Under the pieces are notes generated by a model. The model was not told the origin of the DNA. It saw only the letters and a program-made list of their open reading frames with translations, and made no database searches. Of a DNA stretch of 54,009 nucleotides, positions 35,685 to 44,443 are shown piece by piece. A program made the position numbers and the translations under genes. The DNA comes from Clostridia bacterium (GTDB lineage: Bacteria > Bacillota > Clostridia > Oscillospirales > Acutalibacteraceae), in the NCBI GenBank assembly GCA_017403265.1, contig JAFQOJ010000061.1:1-54009 (forward strand). Direction: 5' to 3'. Position 1 is the first letter of the stretch. Each line of letters begins with the position of its first letter.

Positions 35685-36770
35685 TTATTCGAACACTTGC
35701 GAAATCACATTATAATCATTAGTAAGAAGCGTGTCTATTCCCATATCAAAATATTCTTTTGCAATGGCGGGGTCATCTGCATAAAACATATTGCAAATAA
35801 TACCGTTTGCGTGGGCTTTGTCTATCATCTCTTTATTAACATAAGGGGTAAAAAACTGTAACTTTTGCGCGCCTAATGCTATTGCACGGTCAACTATTTC
35901 CCACGGTCTTTTTGTATCGTGACCAACGCATATCGGAATATCTGGCGCAAAGGCCTTAAACTGTGCTATATTGCAGTCATCAGAAATCATAAAATAGCAA
36001 TGATTTTGGCAGTCATATTTACGTACTAATGCCACAATTTTCTTCATTAAATCTACGGGGTAAAGCTCACCGTAGGGCTTTATATGAATATTCATTATAA
36101 CCCTACCGGAAAACTTCTCTAGAATTTCTTCAAAGGTAGGTATACGTAAATTTTTAAATCTTTCACCAAACTTTACACCAAAATCAAGGCTTTTAAGCTC
36201 GGCTAAAGTGTGTTCATAAATCTTGCCCGTACCGTTACTTACCCTATCTAGCGTATCGTCATGGCAGGATACAATTTCGCCGTCTTTAGTAGGCCATAGG
36301 TCAAATTCTATCTCTTCGGCGCCCATTGCTACTGCCGCACCAAAAGCGGGCATACTGTTTTCAGGCGCTACCGTACTAAAGCCGCGATGAGCACAGATAC
36401 GCGGGTACTTCATCCGTTTTTCAGTTTCTACTATTGACGCACCTGCATTACGGTACTGCCAAGGGTTACGGCCTATTTCTATATATTCGTAATGTGATGC
36501 GGGCGGATTACCAAAGCCTGCGGGCTTGTAGTATTTATCCTTAGGGTCAAACTCGGCTTCACCAATACCAAACTCGCCTTTCATATTGCAAAGCACCTCA
36601 CCCTTAGGGGATACTATCATACTAGCCCCGCAAATATCACTTTCTTCGCTAAAGCTTACAGATGAGCGCAAAACATAAGCGTTGGTATTATATGCTAAGA
36701 ATTTGCACATAATCTCAATCGCATCATGAGTGTCGCTTCTTTGTAAAGAGCAACCAATTATTATATCCAC
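35685..36770 (-). CDS. C-terminal piece: end of nitrilase domain plus glycerophosphodiester phosphodiesterase
   Basis: 361 codons in the frame of the fusion. Residues 1-100 finish the carbon-nitrogen hydrolase fold (IIIGCSLQRSDTH, SMIVSPKGEVL). From about residue 124 a GDPD domain follows: CAHRGFSTVAPENSMPAF (catalytic His and Glu), EIEFDLWPTKDG (metal Glu and Asp) and HDDTLDRVSNGTG (second His). GDPDs split glycerophosphodiesters to glycerol-3-phosphate and an alcohol. The first codon is an internal GTG with no ribosome site, so separate expression is unlikely. Confidence 0.7.
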   Translation of the reverse strand: MDIIIGCSLQRSDTHDAIEIMCKFLAYNTNAYVLRSSVSFSEESDICGASMIVSPKGEVLCNMKGEFGIGEAEFDPKDKYYKPAGFGNPPASHYEYIEIGRNPWQYRNAGASIVETEKRMKYPRICAHRGFSTVAPENSMPAFGAAVAMGAEEIEFDLWPTKDGEIVSCHDDTLDRVSNGTGKIYEHTLAELKSLDFGVKFGERFKNLRIPTFEEILEKFSGRVIMNIHIKPYGELYPVDLMKKIVALVRKYDCQNHCYFMISDDCNIAQFKAFAPDIPICVGHDTKRPWEIVDRAIALGAQKLQFFTPYVNKEMIDKAHANGIICNMFYADDPAIAKEYFDMGIDTLLTNDYNVISQVFE

Positions 36771-37274
36771 ATTTTGCCTTGCGATTGCAGGAAAGCCTTC
36801 GTAAAAATAAAAGTCTTAACAGGTTAAAAAACCGTATCGAAGTCCATCTATTTCAAGTACAAAGGGCTCTGAAAATTCACCTGTATAATCACGCTCAATC
36901 TCTTTCATGGAAAGCTCAAGCGGCGGCAAGTGGCGCTTAAAATATTTACCCAAAAGCTCACCGTTTTTTGAGAACGCAAAGGTTGTATTTCGGTAGCCTT
37001 CTTGCTCTTTACTTAAAGCATTAACAAATACAAGGCTTTGGCATCTTTTTGCCGTTTGCTTGCACTTTTCCATTAAAATATCTATGTATTTTTGGTGGTA
37101 ATAATAGGTTTCAGCAAAATCCTTTGTAGCACAGGGAACATCGCTGTACTCGGGTAAAACTATAATATCGTAATTCCCGTTAATACTGTCAAGCATTTTA
37201 ATTTTTTCTTCAAAACAACGGTCACTGTCTGCTACATTCATAGAGTATGGAGGTTGAATAACACAAGCCTTCAC
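35685..37274 (-). pseudogene. nitrilase-GDPD fusion gene interrupted by an in-frame TAA
   Basis: One reading frame encodes a carbon-nitrogen hydrolase domain followed by a glycerophosphodiester phosphodiesterase domain (about 530 codons). A single TAA at 36816-36818 interrupts it. Reading continues in the same frame without any indel: GFLTC-stop-DFYFYEGFP. In nitrilases the catalytic cysteine is followed by Tyr or Trp and Asp, so TAA most simply replaces TAT or TAC. There is no ribosome site or ATG directly after the stop. I treat it as a nonsense-broken gene unless the base is a sequence error. The likely start is GTG 37274 (GGAAG seven bases upstream), giving MKACVIQPPYS. Confidence 0.75.
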
Positions 37275-37289
37275 AAAAAACACTTCCAT
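36816..37289 (-). CDS. N-terminal piece: carbon-nitrogen hydrolase ending at its catalytic cysteine
   Basis: 157 codons from ATG 37289, or 152 from the better-placed GTG 37274. The nitrilase triad is present: Glu in IVLPEYSD, Lys in LGKYFKRHLPP and the Cys of GFLTC, which is the last residue before TAA. A product stopping here would lack half of the alpha-beta-beta-alpha fold. Substrate class (amide, carbamoyl or nitrile) cannot be read from the sequence. Confidence 0.7.
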   Translation of the reverse strand: MEVFFVKACVIQPPYSMNVADSDRCFEEKIKMLDSINGNYDIIVLPEYSDVPCATKDFAETYYYHQKYIDILMEKCKQTAKRCQSLVFVNALSKEQEGYRNTTFAFSKNGELLGKYFKRHLPPLELSMKEIERDYTGEFSEPFVLEIDGLRYGFLTC

Positions 37290-37431
37290 TTTATTTTTTG
37301 AGTTTATTCTATCATATCACCAACAAAAATCAACCCCCATTTAAATATTTGTAAAATATTTAAAAAAAGTACTTCTATTTTGCTTTTATTTTTGGTATAA
37401 TAAATTTAACTATGTGCAAGGGGTATATTTT

Positions 37432-38190
37432 ATGTTTGTAGTTATAGACGGATTGAATATAGAATACTGTGACCAAGGCACAGGTACACCCGTACTTTTG
37501 CTTCACGGATGGGGTGCTTCATTTGATACCTACCGCGGTATAATAAACACCCTTAAAAACCGTTGCCGCGTAGTTGCGGTAAACTTCCCCGGCTGCGGCA
37601 ATTCCGACACTATGAAAAAACCTTGGACGCTTGACGATTACTGTGATTTTGTACTTAAATTTATGAAAGCCGTAGACCTTGAAAGCCCTATTTTATTTGG
37701 TCATTCACATGGTGGCAGAGTTACTATGAAGTTAGTAGCCGAAGGTCTTGTTAATCCACCTAAAATAGTTCTTTTAGATGCAGCAGGGCTTATCCCTAAA
37801 AAAAGCCTTAAACAAAAATGGCGTGCCAAAAGCTTTAAAGTAATTAAAACAGTTTTAACCTTACCTGTTATAAAAAGTTTTTCAGGCGGTCTTTTAGAAA
37901 AAGCGCGAAACCATTACGGCTCAGCCGACTATAATGCCGCGCCCTTGGTGCTTAGGCAAACCTTGGTTTCCCTTGTTAACACAGATATCCGTGATATTTT
38001 GCACAAAATATCCTGCCCAACTTTGCTTATCTGGGGTGAAAACGATACCGCCACTCCGCTTTCTGACGCTAAAATTATTGAAAGCCTTATTCCCGATTGC
38101 GGGCTGTGTGTATTAAAAGACTCTGGTCACTTTGCTTTTTGTGAAAAGCCCTTTGAAGCAAACGCCATAATAAATAGCTTTATTAAGTAA
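37432..38190 (+). CDS. alpha/beta hydrolase
   Basis: 252 aa from ATG 37432 (AAGGGG eight bases before; an upstream GTG overlaps it). Canonical alpha/beta-hydrolase fold: oxyanion HGWGASFDTY, nucleophile elbow GHSHGGR, acid in WGENDTATP and base His in DSGHFAF. It is close to the esterase/C-C hydrolase-like group with no specific substrate. It starts a run with the MurF-like gene 14 bp later, so it may be a cotranscribed accessory to cell-wall genes. Confidence 0.88.
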   Translation: MFVVIDGLNIEYCDQGTGTPVLLLHGWGASFDTYRGIINTLKNRCRVVAVNFPGCGNSDTMKKPWTLDDYCDFVLKFMKAVDLESPILFGHSHGGRVTMKLVAEGLVNPPKIVLLDAAGLIPKKSLKQKWRAKSFKVIKTVLTLPVIKSFSGGLLEKARNHYGSADYNAAPLVLRQTLVSLVNTDIRDILHKISCPTLLIWGENDTATPLSDAKIIESLIPDCGLCVLKDSGHFAFCEKPFEANAIINSFIK

Positions 38191-38204
38191 CTGAAGGTGT
38201 TTTA

Positions 38205-39779
38205 ATGAATATTAACTTAATTTTAATACTTTGCTTTTCCGCTATAAGCGGTCTTTTGGCTGTAACAAGGCATTTTCAAATGCTTCAGCTAAATTCTTAT
38301 TATCCGTCACGCTATTTTAAGTGGCTTAAAACAAGCTTTAATAACGGATTTTTGCTATGCGCAGTCCTCTATTTAATAGTTTCCTTAACCTATTTTTTAA
38401 AGCTATACATAGTAGGATGCATAGTTTCGTTATTTATTGTTTTTTATAACATTAAAACCGCAAGAGAATTGCAAAAACGCTCTATTAAAAAGCTTGTTTT
38501 CACAAGCAGAGTAAAACGCCTTTACCTTACGGGAGTTTTGCTTTTTATATTGCTTATATTGTTAGCCGCTTTAACCAAAACAGGATTTATAAGCCGCTTT
38601 TTTATAAGCGCAGTTTTACTTTTAGGCTATGTTACCCCACTTTTAACCTTTGCGCTGTGGGGTATTATGGTACCTATTGAAAAACGCATTGCAAAATATT
38701 ATGTAGACGATGCTAAAAAAATACTCGCTTCCATGCCTAACCTTAAGGTTATAGGTATTACGGGCAGTTACGGCAAAACCACCACAAAATTTATTTTAAC
38801 CCGTATTTTAAGTGAAAAATTCAATGTTGTTTGCACACCGCAAAGCTTTAACACACCTATGGGTGTTGTTAGAACTGTACGCACAATGATAAAGCCCCAA
38901 ACCGAAATTTTTGTTTGCGAAATGGGTGCTAAACAGTCGGGTGATATTAAAGAAATCTGTGATATAGCAAATCCCGATTATAGCATTATCACTTCTGTAG
39001 GACCCCAACACCTTGAAACCTTTAAAACGGTTGATAATGTATTCGCTACTAAGTTTGAGTTGGCTGATGCCGTCAATAAAAACGGTGGCATAACCTTTGT
39101 AAACGGCGACAGTAAGGAAATTATCAGTCGCATAGGTAACGAATTTAAGGTTTACGGAACCGATAAAAGCTTTGATTTTTGTGGTGAAGACCTTTCTTAC
39201 GGCAGAAATGGCTCGCAGTTCACCTTAACCTTAGACGGTAAGAAGGTGCCCTTTACAACCAAGCTTTTGGGTCTACACAGTATTATTGATATTATTGGTG
39301 CGATATCCTTAGCATATACATTAGGCGTACCCGTTGCCGATTTGCAGTATGCGGTAGCTTCCCTAAAGCCCACCGAGCACCGCTTGGAAATGAAGCCCTT
39401 TACAAATGGCTCACTGCTTATAGACGATGCTTTTAACTCCAACCCTGAGGGTTGCTTAGAGGCGGTTAAAGTTTTAGGCTCTTTTACAGGTATGAAAAAA
39501 GTTATAGTAACCCCCGGTCTTGTAGAACTAGGCGAACGCGAGTACGAATGCAACTACGCTTTAGGCAAAGCGGCGGCAGAAAACTGCGATATTATAATTT
39601 TGGTAGGTATTAACCGCTCTGAGCCTTTGCAAGACGCTGTTATGGATAGCGATTTTGATAAAAAAAATTTATTTATTGCGGCAAGCTTTAAGGAAGCGAT
39701 GAGCATTTATTCACGCTTTGCCGATAGCAATACCGCAGTTTTGTTTGAAAACGATTTACCTGATAATTACCTTTACTAA
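38205..39779 (+). CDS. membrane-anchored MurF-type Mur ligase
   Basis: 524 aa. The first about 165 residues are hydrophobic with about five membrane segments, and take the place of the usual MurF N-terminal UDP-binding domain. Then come the Mur ligase ATP loop GITGSYGKTTTK, the central EMGAKQSGDIKEICD and GPQHLETF signatures, and a C-terminal ligase domain (TEHRLE, LIDDAFNSNP). This fits the D-Ala-D-Ala adding ligase. The gene sits 12 bp before ddl, which makes D-Ala-D-Ala. Either it is the cell's MurF in membrane form, or a second ligase acting on membrane-bound substrate. Confidence 0.85.
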   Translation: MNINLILILCFSAISGLLAVTRHFQMLQLNSYYPSRYFKWLKTSFNNGFLLCAVLYLIVSLTYFLKLYIVGCIVSLFIVFYNIKTARELQKRSIKKLVFTSRVKRLYLTGVLLFILLILLAALTKTGFISRFFISAVLLLGYVTPLLTFALWGIMVPIEKRIAKYYVDDAKKILASMPNLKVIGITGSYGKTTTKFILTRILSEKFNVVCTPQSFNTPMGVVRTVRTMIKPQTEIFVCEMGAKQSGDIKEICDIANPDYSIITSVGPQHLETFKTVDNVFATKFELADAVNKNGGITFVNGDSKEIISRIGNEFKVYGTDKSFDFCGEDLSYGRNGSQFTLTLDGKKVPFTTKLLGLHSIIDIIGAISLAYTLGVPVADLQYAVASLKPTEHRLEMKPFTNGSLLIDDAFNSNPEGCLEAVKVLGSFTGMKKVIVTPGLVELGEREYECNYALGKAAAENCDIIILVGINRSEPLQDAVMDSDFDKKNLFIAASFKEAMSIYSRFADSNTAVLFENDLPDNYLY

Positions 39780-39791
39780 GGAGAAAAAATC

Positions 39792-40985
39792 ATGAAAGTT
39801 AATGTTGCTGTATTTTATGGTTGCCGCTCAGTTGAACATGAGGTTTCTATAATCTCTGCCGTTCAGGCTATGCGCGCTATCGACCGTAAAAAATATGATG
39901 TTACACCCGTTTATGTTGATAAGCAGGGCGAAATGTACACAGGCGAAAACCTTTTTGAAATTGAAAGCTACCGCAATTTACCCGAGCTTTTAAAGAAATG
40001 CCGTAAGGTATATTTTGCAAGAGAAAATGGCAAGGTTTTGATGAAAAACGCTGGGAGCAAGCTTTTCTCTAAACAAAAGGATATCCAAATTGATGTTGCT
40101 TTCCCGATAGTTCACGGTACCAACTGTGAAGACGGCACAATTGAAGGTTTGTTTGAATTTTTAAATCTTCCCTATGTGGGTTGTGATATTATTTCATCAG
40201 CTGTAGGTATGGATAAGGCAGTTTTTAAGGATGTGCTTAAAAACGCAGGTCTTCCTGTGCTTGACTGCGTATGCTTTAGAGCAAAGGAATATATCGGCAA
40301 TAAAGATGCTGTTACCGAAAACATAAAAACAAAAATCGGTTTTCCGCTTATTGTAAAGCCTGTAAATTTAGGCTCTAGCGTGGGTATTACTAAGGTTAAC
40401 ACCGAAGCCGAGCTTGATACAGCCATTATGCTCGCCCTCTCTTTCACTGACAGAGTTTTAGTTGAACATGCAATCGAGTCGCTTCGTGAAATCAACTGCT
40501 CGGTTGTAGGTGACTGTGACGAATGTGAGCCAAGCGTGTGTGAAGAGCCTATCGGTAGCGACGAGATTTTATCTTATGAAGATAAGTATTTAGGCGGCTC
40601 TAAGGATTCTAGCGGTAGCAAGGGTATGGCATCACTCGGCAGAAAAATCCCTGCCGAATTGGACGAAAACACCGAAAAAGAAATCCGAGAGCTTGCATGC
40701 AAGGTATTTAAAGCTATAGGTGCAAACGGTGTTGTAAGAATTGACTTTATGATTGATACCAAAACTAAAACTGTTTACGCTAACGAAATTAACACTATCC
40801 CAGGCTCTCTTGCTTTCTATTTATGGGAAGCTACAGGAGTTAGCTATACCGCTTTAATAGACAGACTTATTGACCTTGCGTTTAAGCGTTCCCGCACACG
40901 CGATAATATCACCTACACTATTGATACCAATATTTTAGCAGGTGTTTCTTTCGGTACAAAAGGTGCTAAAGGAGCAAAACTCTAA
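39792..40985 (+). CDS. ddl: D-alanine--D-alanine ligase
   Basis: A 397-aa ATP-grasp enzyme joining two D-Ala. N-terminal GCRSVEHEVSIISA, substrate region FPIVHGTNCEDGTIEGLFEFLNLPYVG, ATP-grasp PVNLGSSVGITKV, and EINTIPGSLAFYLWEATG with the metal ligands. It is some 30 residues longer than the E. coli enzyme, as in the VanA/Ddl long type. AAGGAG precedes the ATG. Its stop overlaps the ATG of the CDF transporter by one base. Confidence 0.96.
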   Translation: MKVNVAVFYGCRSVEHEVSIISAVQAMRAIDRKKYDVTPVYVDKQGEMYTGENLFEIESYRNLPELLKKCRKVYFARENGKVLMKNAGSKLFSKQKDIQIDVAFPIVHGTNCEDGTIEGLFEFLNLPYVGCDIISSAVGMDKAVFKDVLKNAGLPVLDCVCFRAKEYIGNKDAVTENIKTKIGFPLIVKPVNLGSSVGITKVNTEAELDTAIMLALSFTDRVLVEHAIESLREINCSVVGDCDECEPSVCEEPIGSDEILSYEDKYLGGSKDSSGSKGMASLGRKIPAELDENTEKEIRELACKVFKAIGANGVVRIDFMIDTKTKTVYANEINTIPGSLAFYLWEATGVSYTALIDRLIDLAFKRSRTRDNITYTIDTNILAGVSFGTKGAKGAKL

Positions 40986-42169
40986 TGACCGAACTTTTAG
41001 TAAAGCTTTTTGTAAAGAATTACGAAAATACTAAGGATAACCGCGTGCGCGAATGCTACGGAAATTTAGGAAGTATTGTAGGTGTTCTGTGTAATTTACT
41101 GCTTTGCATTTTTAAAATTACGGTAGGTACCGTTACAGGCAGTATTTCCATTACAGCCGACGGCTTAAATAACCTTTCGGATATGGGCTCTTCGATTGTT
41201 ACAATGCTGGGCTTTAAGCTTTCAAACAAGCCCGCCGACAGCGACCACCCCTTCGGTCACGGCAGAATGGAATATATGTCGGCATTTATTGTGGCAGTAC
41301 TAATTATGCTCGTCGGCTTTGAGCTTTTCAAATCTTCTTTTACGGCCTTCATAAACAATTCTGCCCCGCCAAAGTATTCTATTGTATCAATAATTATTTT
41401 AGCGGTATCTATTCTTGTTAAGCTTTGGATGTTCCTATTTAACCGCAAATTAGGTAAAAAAATCGATTCCGATTCACTCATAGCCACCGCACAGGATTCT
41501 TTAAATGATACTATTGCTACAATTGCCATTTTAGTTGCCGCAGGTGTTTCTTATTATGTTGCCCTGCCCTTTAACCTTGACGCAGTTATGGGTATCGGCG
41601 TAGCGGTATTTATCTTAATTTCGGGCATCAATTCAGCCAAGGATACTTTAAACCGTATTTTAGGCACACCGCCCGAAAAAGAACTTATAGAAAGTATTAA
41701 AGACTTAATAATGTCTTACGAGCAGTTTGTAGGTATACACGACCTTATTGTACATAACTACGGCCCTGGCAGACAGTTTGCATCTGTTCATGTTGAAGTT
41801 CCGCAAAATGTGGATATTGTAAAATGCCATGAACAGATAGACCTTTGCGAAAAGGTTATAGGCGAAAAATTGGATGTTCAACTTGTAATACATATGGACC
41901 CAATAGATGTAAATAACGAAATTGTAAATCATGCCAAAGCCGAATTGAACCGCGCCATTAAGATTATTGACGAAAATCTTACTTTGCACGATTTCCGCAT
42001 GACGCCCGAGTGTGAAACACGCACAAATCTTATTTTTGATGTGGTTATTCCGTCAAATTGCAAGTTTAGTGAAAAAGAGTTGAATGTGAAAATATGCGAA
42101 ATAGCAAAGCTTATAAACCCAACCTACTGTTGCGTTATAACCTTTGACCGCGATTTTACAGGTATATAA
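40985..42169 (+). CDS. cation diffusion facilitator (CDF) metal transporter
   Basis: A 394-aa membrane antiporter exporting Zn2+, Fe2+ or Mn2+. Six membrane segments; the metal site is visible as DGLNNLSDMGSS in helix 2 and HPFGHGRMEY in the following loop, with DSLNDT in helix 5. A C-terminal cytosolic domain has HDLIVHNYGPGRQFASVHVEVP and an extra about 80 residues. The TAATG overlap with ddl indicates coupling; cell-wall ligases need Mg2+/Mn2+, but a functional link is only a guess. Confidence 0.92.
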   Translation: MTELLVKLFVKNYENTKDNRVRECYGNLGSIVGVLCNLLLCIFKITVGTVTGSISITADGLNNLSDMGSSIVTMLGFKLSNKPADSDHPFGHGRMEYMSAFIVAVLIMLVGFELFKSSFTAFINNSAPPKYSIVSIIILAVSILVKLWMFLFNRKLGKKIDSDSLIATAQDSLNDTIATIAILVAAGVSYYVALPFNLDAVMGIGVAVFILISGINSAKDTLNRILGTPPEKELIESIKDLIMSYEQFVGIHDLIVHNYGPGRQFASVHVEVPQNVDIVKCHEQIDLCEKVIGEKLDVQLVIHMDPIDVNNEIVNHAKAELNRAIKIIDENLTLHDFRMTPECETRTNLIFDVVIPSNCKFSEKELNVKICEIAKLINPTYCCVITFDRDFTGI

Positions 42170-42207
42170 AAAATAAAACCTTCATATTGAAGGTTTTATT
42201 TTTTTCT
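42168..42207. terminator. bidirectional terminator between the CDF and esterase genes
   Basis: AATAAAACCTTCA / TGAAGGTTTTATT with runs of T outward on both strands; the genes converge here. Confidence 0.85.
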
Positions 42208-42208
42208 T

Positions 42209-43462
42209 TTAAAATTCGTTTATTTCTTGATTAAATCTCAGCGTGTTTTCAAGTAGTTTTATAATCTCGTTATAGGTTTCGTCATTTACAGTTTTCTTTA
42301 TTATAATCTTCTTACTTTCAGGATACTCGGTTAACTTAAAATCGTAAATTTTTTCGCCTAAAAGCTTTAAAGAAAAGGTTTGATTTTTGTCCTTTTTATA
42401 TCTTTGCCTTAGTGCAGAATCGGCATCATCATAAAAGTATAGTTCTATATACTCTTCAAAGCCACTTGAAGAACCCCATAGATTTTCTATATTATTTTCG
42501 CTAATTACAGTTGTACCGTCAGCTGATACAATTTCAAGTATTCCCTTGTAATTATCAGCCATTTTTTTATTTTTGCGGTTTTGCGCAAATAGCCACGAAA
42601 ACATTGCCCTATCCTTATAAGCGTAGTCCCAAGCGTTATGAGCCACACCTTCTAAGGTTGTGAATTTAAGATTTTGTCCACCACCGGCATTTATAATGGC
42701 CTGGTATGTAGTAAGCGAACTTTCGTAAGGTACTGTTGGGTCGGCAGTACCGTGATAAATCCAAATAGGCGTATCTATGAAAACCTGTGAAGTATAGCTG
42801 CCTCCGCCGCCGCAAACTGGTACTGCAGCGGCAAAGTAATTCGGGTAAGCGTCTAATATATCCCATGTAGCAAAGCTGCCTAGTGATAAACCTGTTACAT
42901 AAATTCGGTCACTGTCACCGTTATATTTTTCTACATTGCTGTCTACTATTCTTTTAGCTATTGCCAAATAACCGTTTTGATCACCGTTTTCAAAATCAAA
43001 TATACTCCAACCCTCAGGTGTTTGCGGGCAAATAATAATGGCTTCACTAAGCAAATCACTGGCAATACTAAACCCTTGCGAAAAATTACCAAGGTGTTGA
43101 TTGTTATCACTGCCTATCTCACCCGCACCGTGCAAAAAGAGTATAACAGGATACTTTTTACCGTTTTTTATGTTTTCGGGAAGATGCAGTCTATATGGCA
43201 TACTTTTACCTGACTGAGCATCATTAAAATTTTCGTATCTAAATACCGCATCATCACAGTATATATCAAAATTATATTTTTTTACTACTTCAATACCGGA
43301 ATCATCAGTTTCTGTCACAACAGACTCAAGAAATGAGGTATCTCCTTTAGGAAAATCGCCTTCAGAGTCGGCTTCAGGCTTTTTCGGCTTACAAGAAACC
43401 AGCATAGCAAACACACATAGTAAAACCAAAACATTTAATAATTTAAACCGTTTTTTTGCCAT
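42209..43462 (-). CDS. secreted esterase lipoprotein (dienelactone hydrolase/PHB depolymerase-like)
   Basis: 417 aa with a lipoprotein signal peptide: basic start, hydrophobic core and lipobox LVSC (Cys24). The catalytic domain has FLHGAGEIGSDN (oxyanion), GLSLGSFATW (nucleophile), HGTADPTVPY (Asp) and EGVAHNAWD (His), a fold common to CE1-like esterases. A C-terminal about 110-residue beta-rich region follows. Likely attached to the outer membrane face and acting on acylated glycans or similar esters. Nineteen bases separate it from the nitroreductase upstream. Confidence 0.88.
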   Translation of the reverse strand: MAKKRFKLLNVLVLLCVFAMLVSCKPKKPEADSEGDFPKGDTSFLESVVTETDDSGIEVVKKYNFDIYCDDAVFRYENFNDAQSGKSMPYRLHLPENIKNGKKYPVILFLHGAGEIGSDNNQHLGNFSQGFSIASDLLSEAIIICPQTPEGWSIFDFENGDQNGYLAIAKRIVDSNVEKYNGDSDRIYVTGLSLGSFATWDILDAYPNYFAAAVPVCGGGGSYTSQVFIDTPIWIYHGTADPTVPYESSLTTYQAIINAGGGQNLKFTTLEGVAHNAWDYAYKDRAMFSWLFAQNRKNKKMADNYKGILEIVSADGTTVISENNIENLWGSSSGFEEYIELYFYDDADSALRQRYKKDKNQTFSLKLLGEKIYDFKLTEYPESKKIIIKKTVNDETYNEIIKLLENTLRFNQEINEF

Positions 43463-43480
43463 AATTTTTCTCCCTTTTAA

Positions 43481-43993
43481 CTATTTATATATAACCGTTT
43501 CGCTAAGCGGCTTGCAAGAATAATGCATATCGAAAGGCTTGGAATCACTATGGGGATAACCCATAACCAAAATTGCAACAGGCACAATATTTTCAGGAAT
43601 GTCATAAGCTTCTACCAAAGCCTTCGGGTCAAAAGACATAACCCAAGTAGTGCCAACACCTATATTGTGCGCCGCCAACATTAAATGAGTAGTAACGATT
43701 GATGCATCCGCAACACCGCAGCTCTTACCGTCGTACCTGCGGCGCCATACCATTGATTTATCGTAGCAAATAATCATAGCATTCGGTGCGTCAAAATGGC
43801 TTCTTGTACAGCCTTTTAGCTTTTCTATTGCTTCATCTGATTTTAAAACATAAATTTTTTGCGGCTGATTGTTGCAACCCGTAGGCGCTAAATTGCCCGC
43901 TTGTAAAATTTTTTCAAGGTCGCTGTCAGTCACTTTTCTGCCGTCAAATTTTCTTACCGAATAACGTTCTTTTATAAGCTCAAAATACTCCAT
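43481..43993 (-). CDS. nitroreductase family flavoprotein
   Basis: A 170-aa FMN-dependent oxidoreductase: RYSVRKFDGRKVTDSDLEKIL at the start, APTGCNNQPQKIYVL for FMN binding, and GVGTTWVMSFDP and GYPHSDS near the end. Compact type without extra domains. Substrate is not predictable. It heads the two-gene minus-strand unit with the lipoprotein esterase. Confidence 0.9.
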   Translation of the reverse strand: MEYFELIKERYSVRKFDGRKVTDSDLEKILQAGNLAPTGCNNQPQKIYVLKSDEAIEKLKGCTRSHFDAPNAMIICYDKSMVWRRRYDGKSCGVADASIVTTHLMLAAHNIGVGTTWVMSFDPKALVEAYDIPENIVPVAILVMGYPHSDSKPFDMHYSCKPLSETVIYK

Positions 43994-44137
43994 ATCTTAC
44001 TCCCTTTATATTAAAACCTATTGTTTTTTTCAATTATATCATAGTTTTAAATCCTGGTAAAGAACTTTTAATTACACATACAAATATTTAAAGTTTGTTA
44101 CCAAAATAAAAAACTTTCAAAAATAAAAAAATATTGC

Positions 44138-44166
44138 TTGACATCGGCACATAATTGTGGTATATT
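44138..44166 (+). promoter_or_regulatory. sigma-A promoter of the tRNA operon
   Basis: TTGACA (44138-44143), 17-bp spacer, TATATT (44161-44166). Transcription would begin near 44173, about 13 bp before tRNA-Thr. Confidence 0.8.
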
Positions 44167-44185
44167 ATTTAGGCGCTTGAAAAAT

Positions 44186-44261
44186 GCTGGTGTAGCTCAG
44201 TTGGTAGAGCAGCTGATTTGTAATCAGCAGGTCGGGGGTTCGAGTCCGTCCACCAGCTCCA
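44186..44261 (+). tRNA. tRNA-Thr (anticodon TGT)
   Basis: Complete cloverleaf: acceptor GCTGGTG / CACCAGC, D-arm GCTCAGTTGGTAGAGC, anticodon stem CTGAT/ATCAG with TGT in the loop, T-arm with GGTTCGAGTCC, discriminator T and an encoded CCA (44259-44261). Confidence 0.95.
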
Positions 44262-44322
44262 GCACTTATGAGTCTTTAGCCGGACTCGAAGCCTGAGAAA
44301 ATCAGCACTTATAACTAAATAT

Positions 44323-44407
44323 GGGAGTGTTCCCGAGTGGCCAAAGGGGGCAGACTGTAAATCTGTTGTCTTCGACTTCGGTGGTTCGAATCCACCCGCT
44401 CCCACCA
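44323..44407 (+). tRNA. tRNA-Tyr (anticodon GTA)
   Basis: Class II tRNA with a long variable arm: acceptor GGGAGTG / CGCTCCC, anticodon stem CAGACT...ATCTG with GTA, T-loop GGTTCGAATCC, and an encoded CCA (44405-44407). Terminator directly after. Confidence 0.95.
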
Positions 44408-44410
44408 AAA

Positions 44411-44441
44411 AATAGACTTGCTTTTGCAAGTCTATTTTTTT
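44411..44441 (+). terminator. terminator of the tRNA operon
   Basis: AATAGACTTGC-TTTT-GCAAGTCTATT followed by TTTTT. Confidence 0.9.
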
Positions 44442-44443
44442 AG

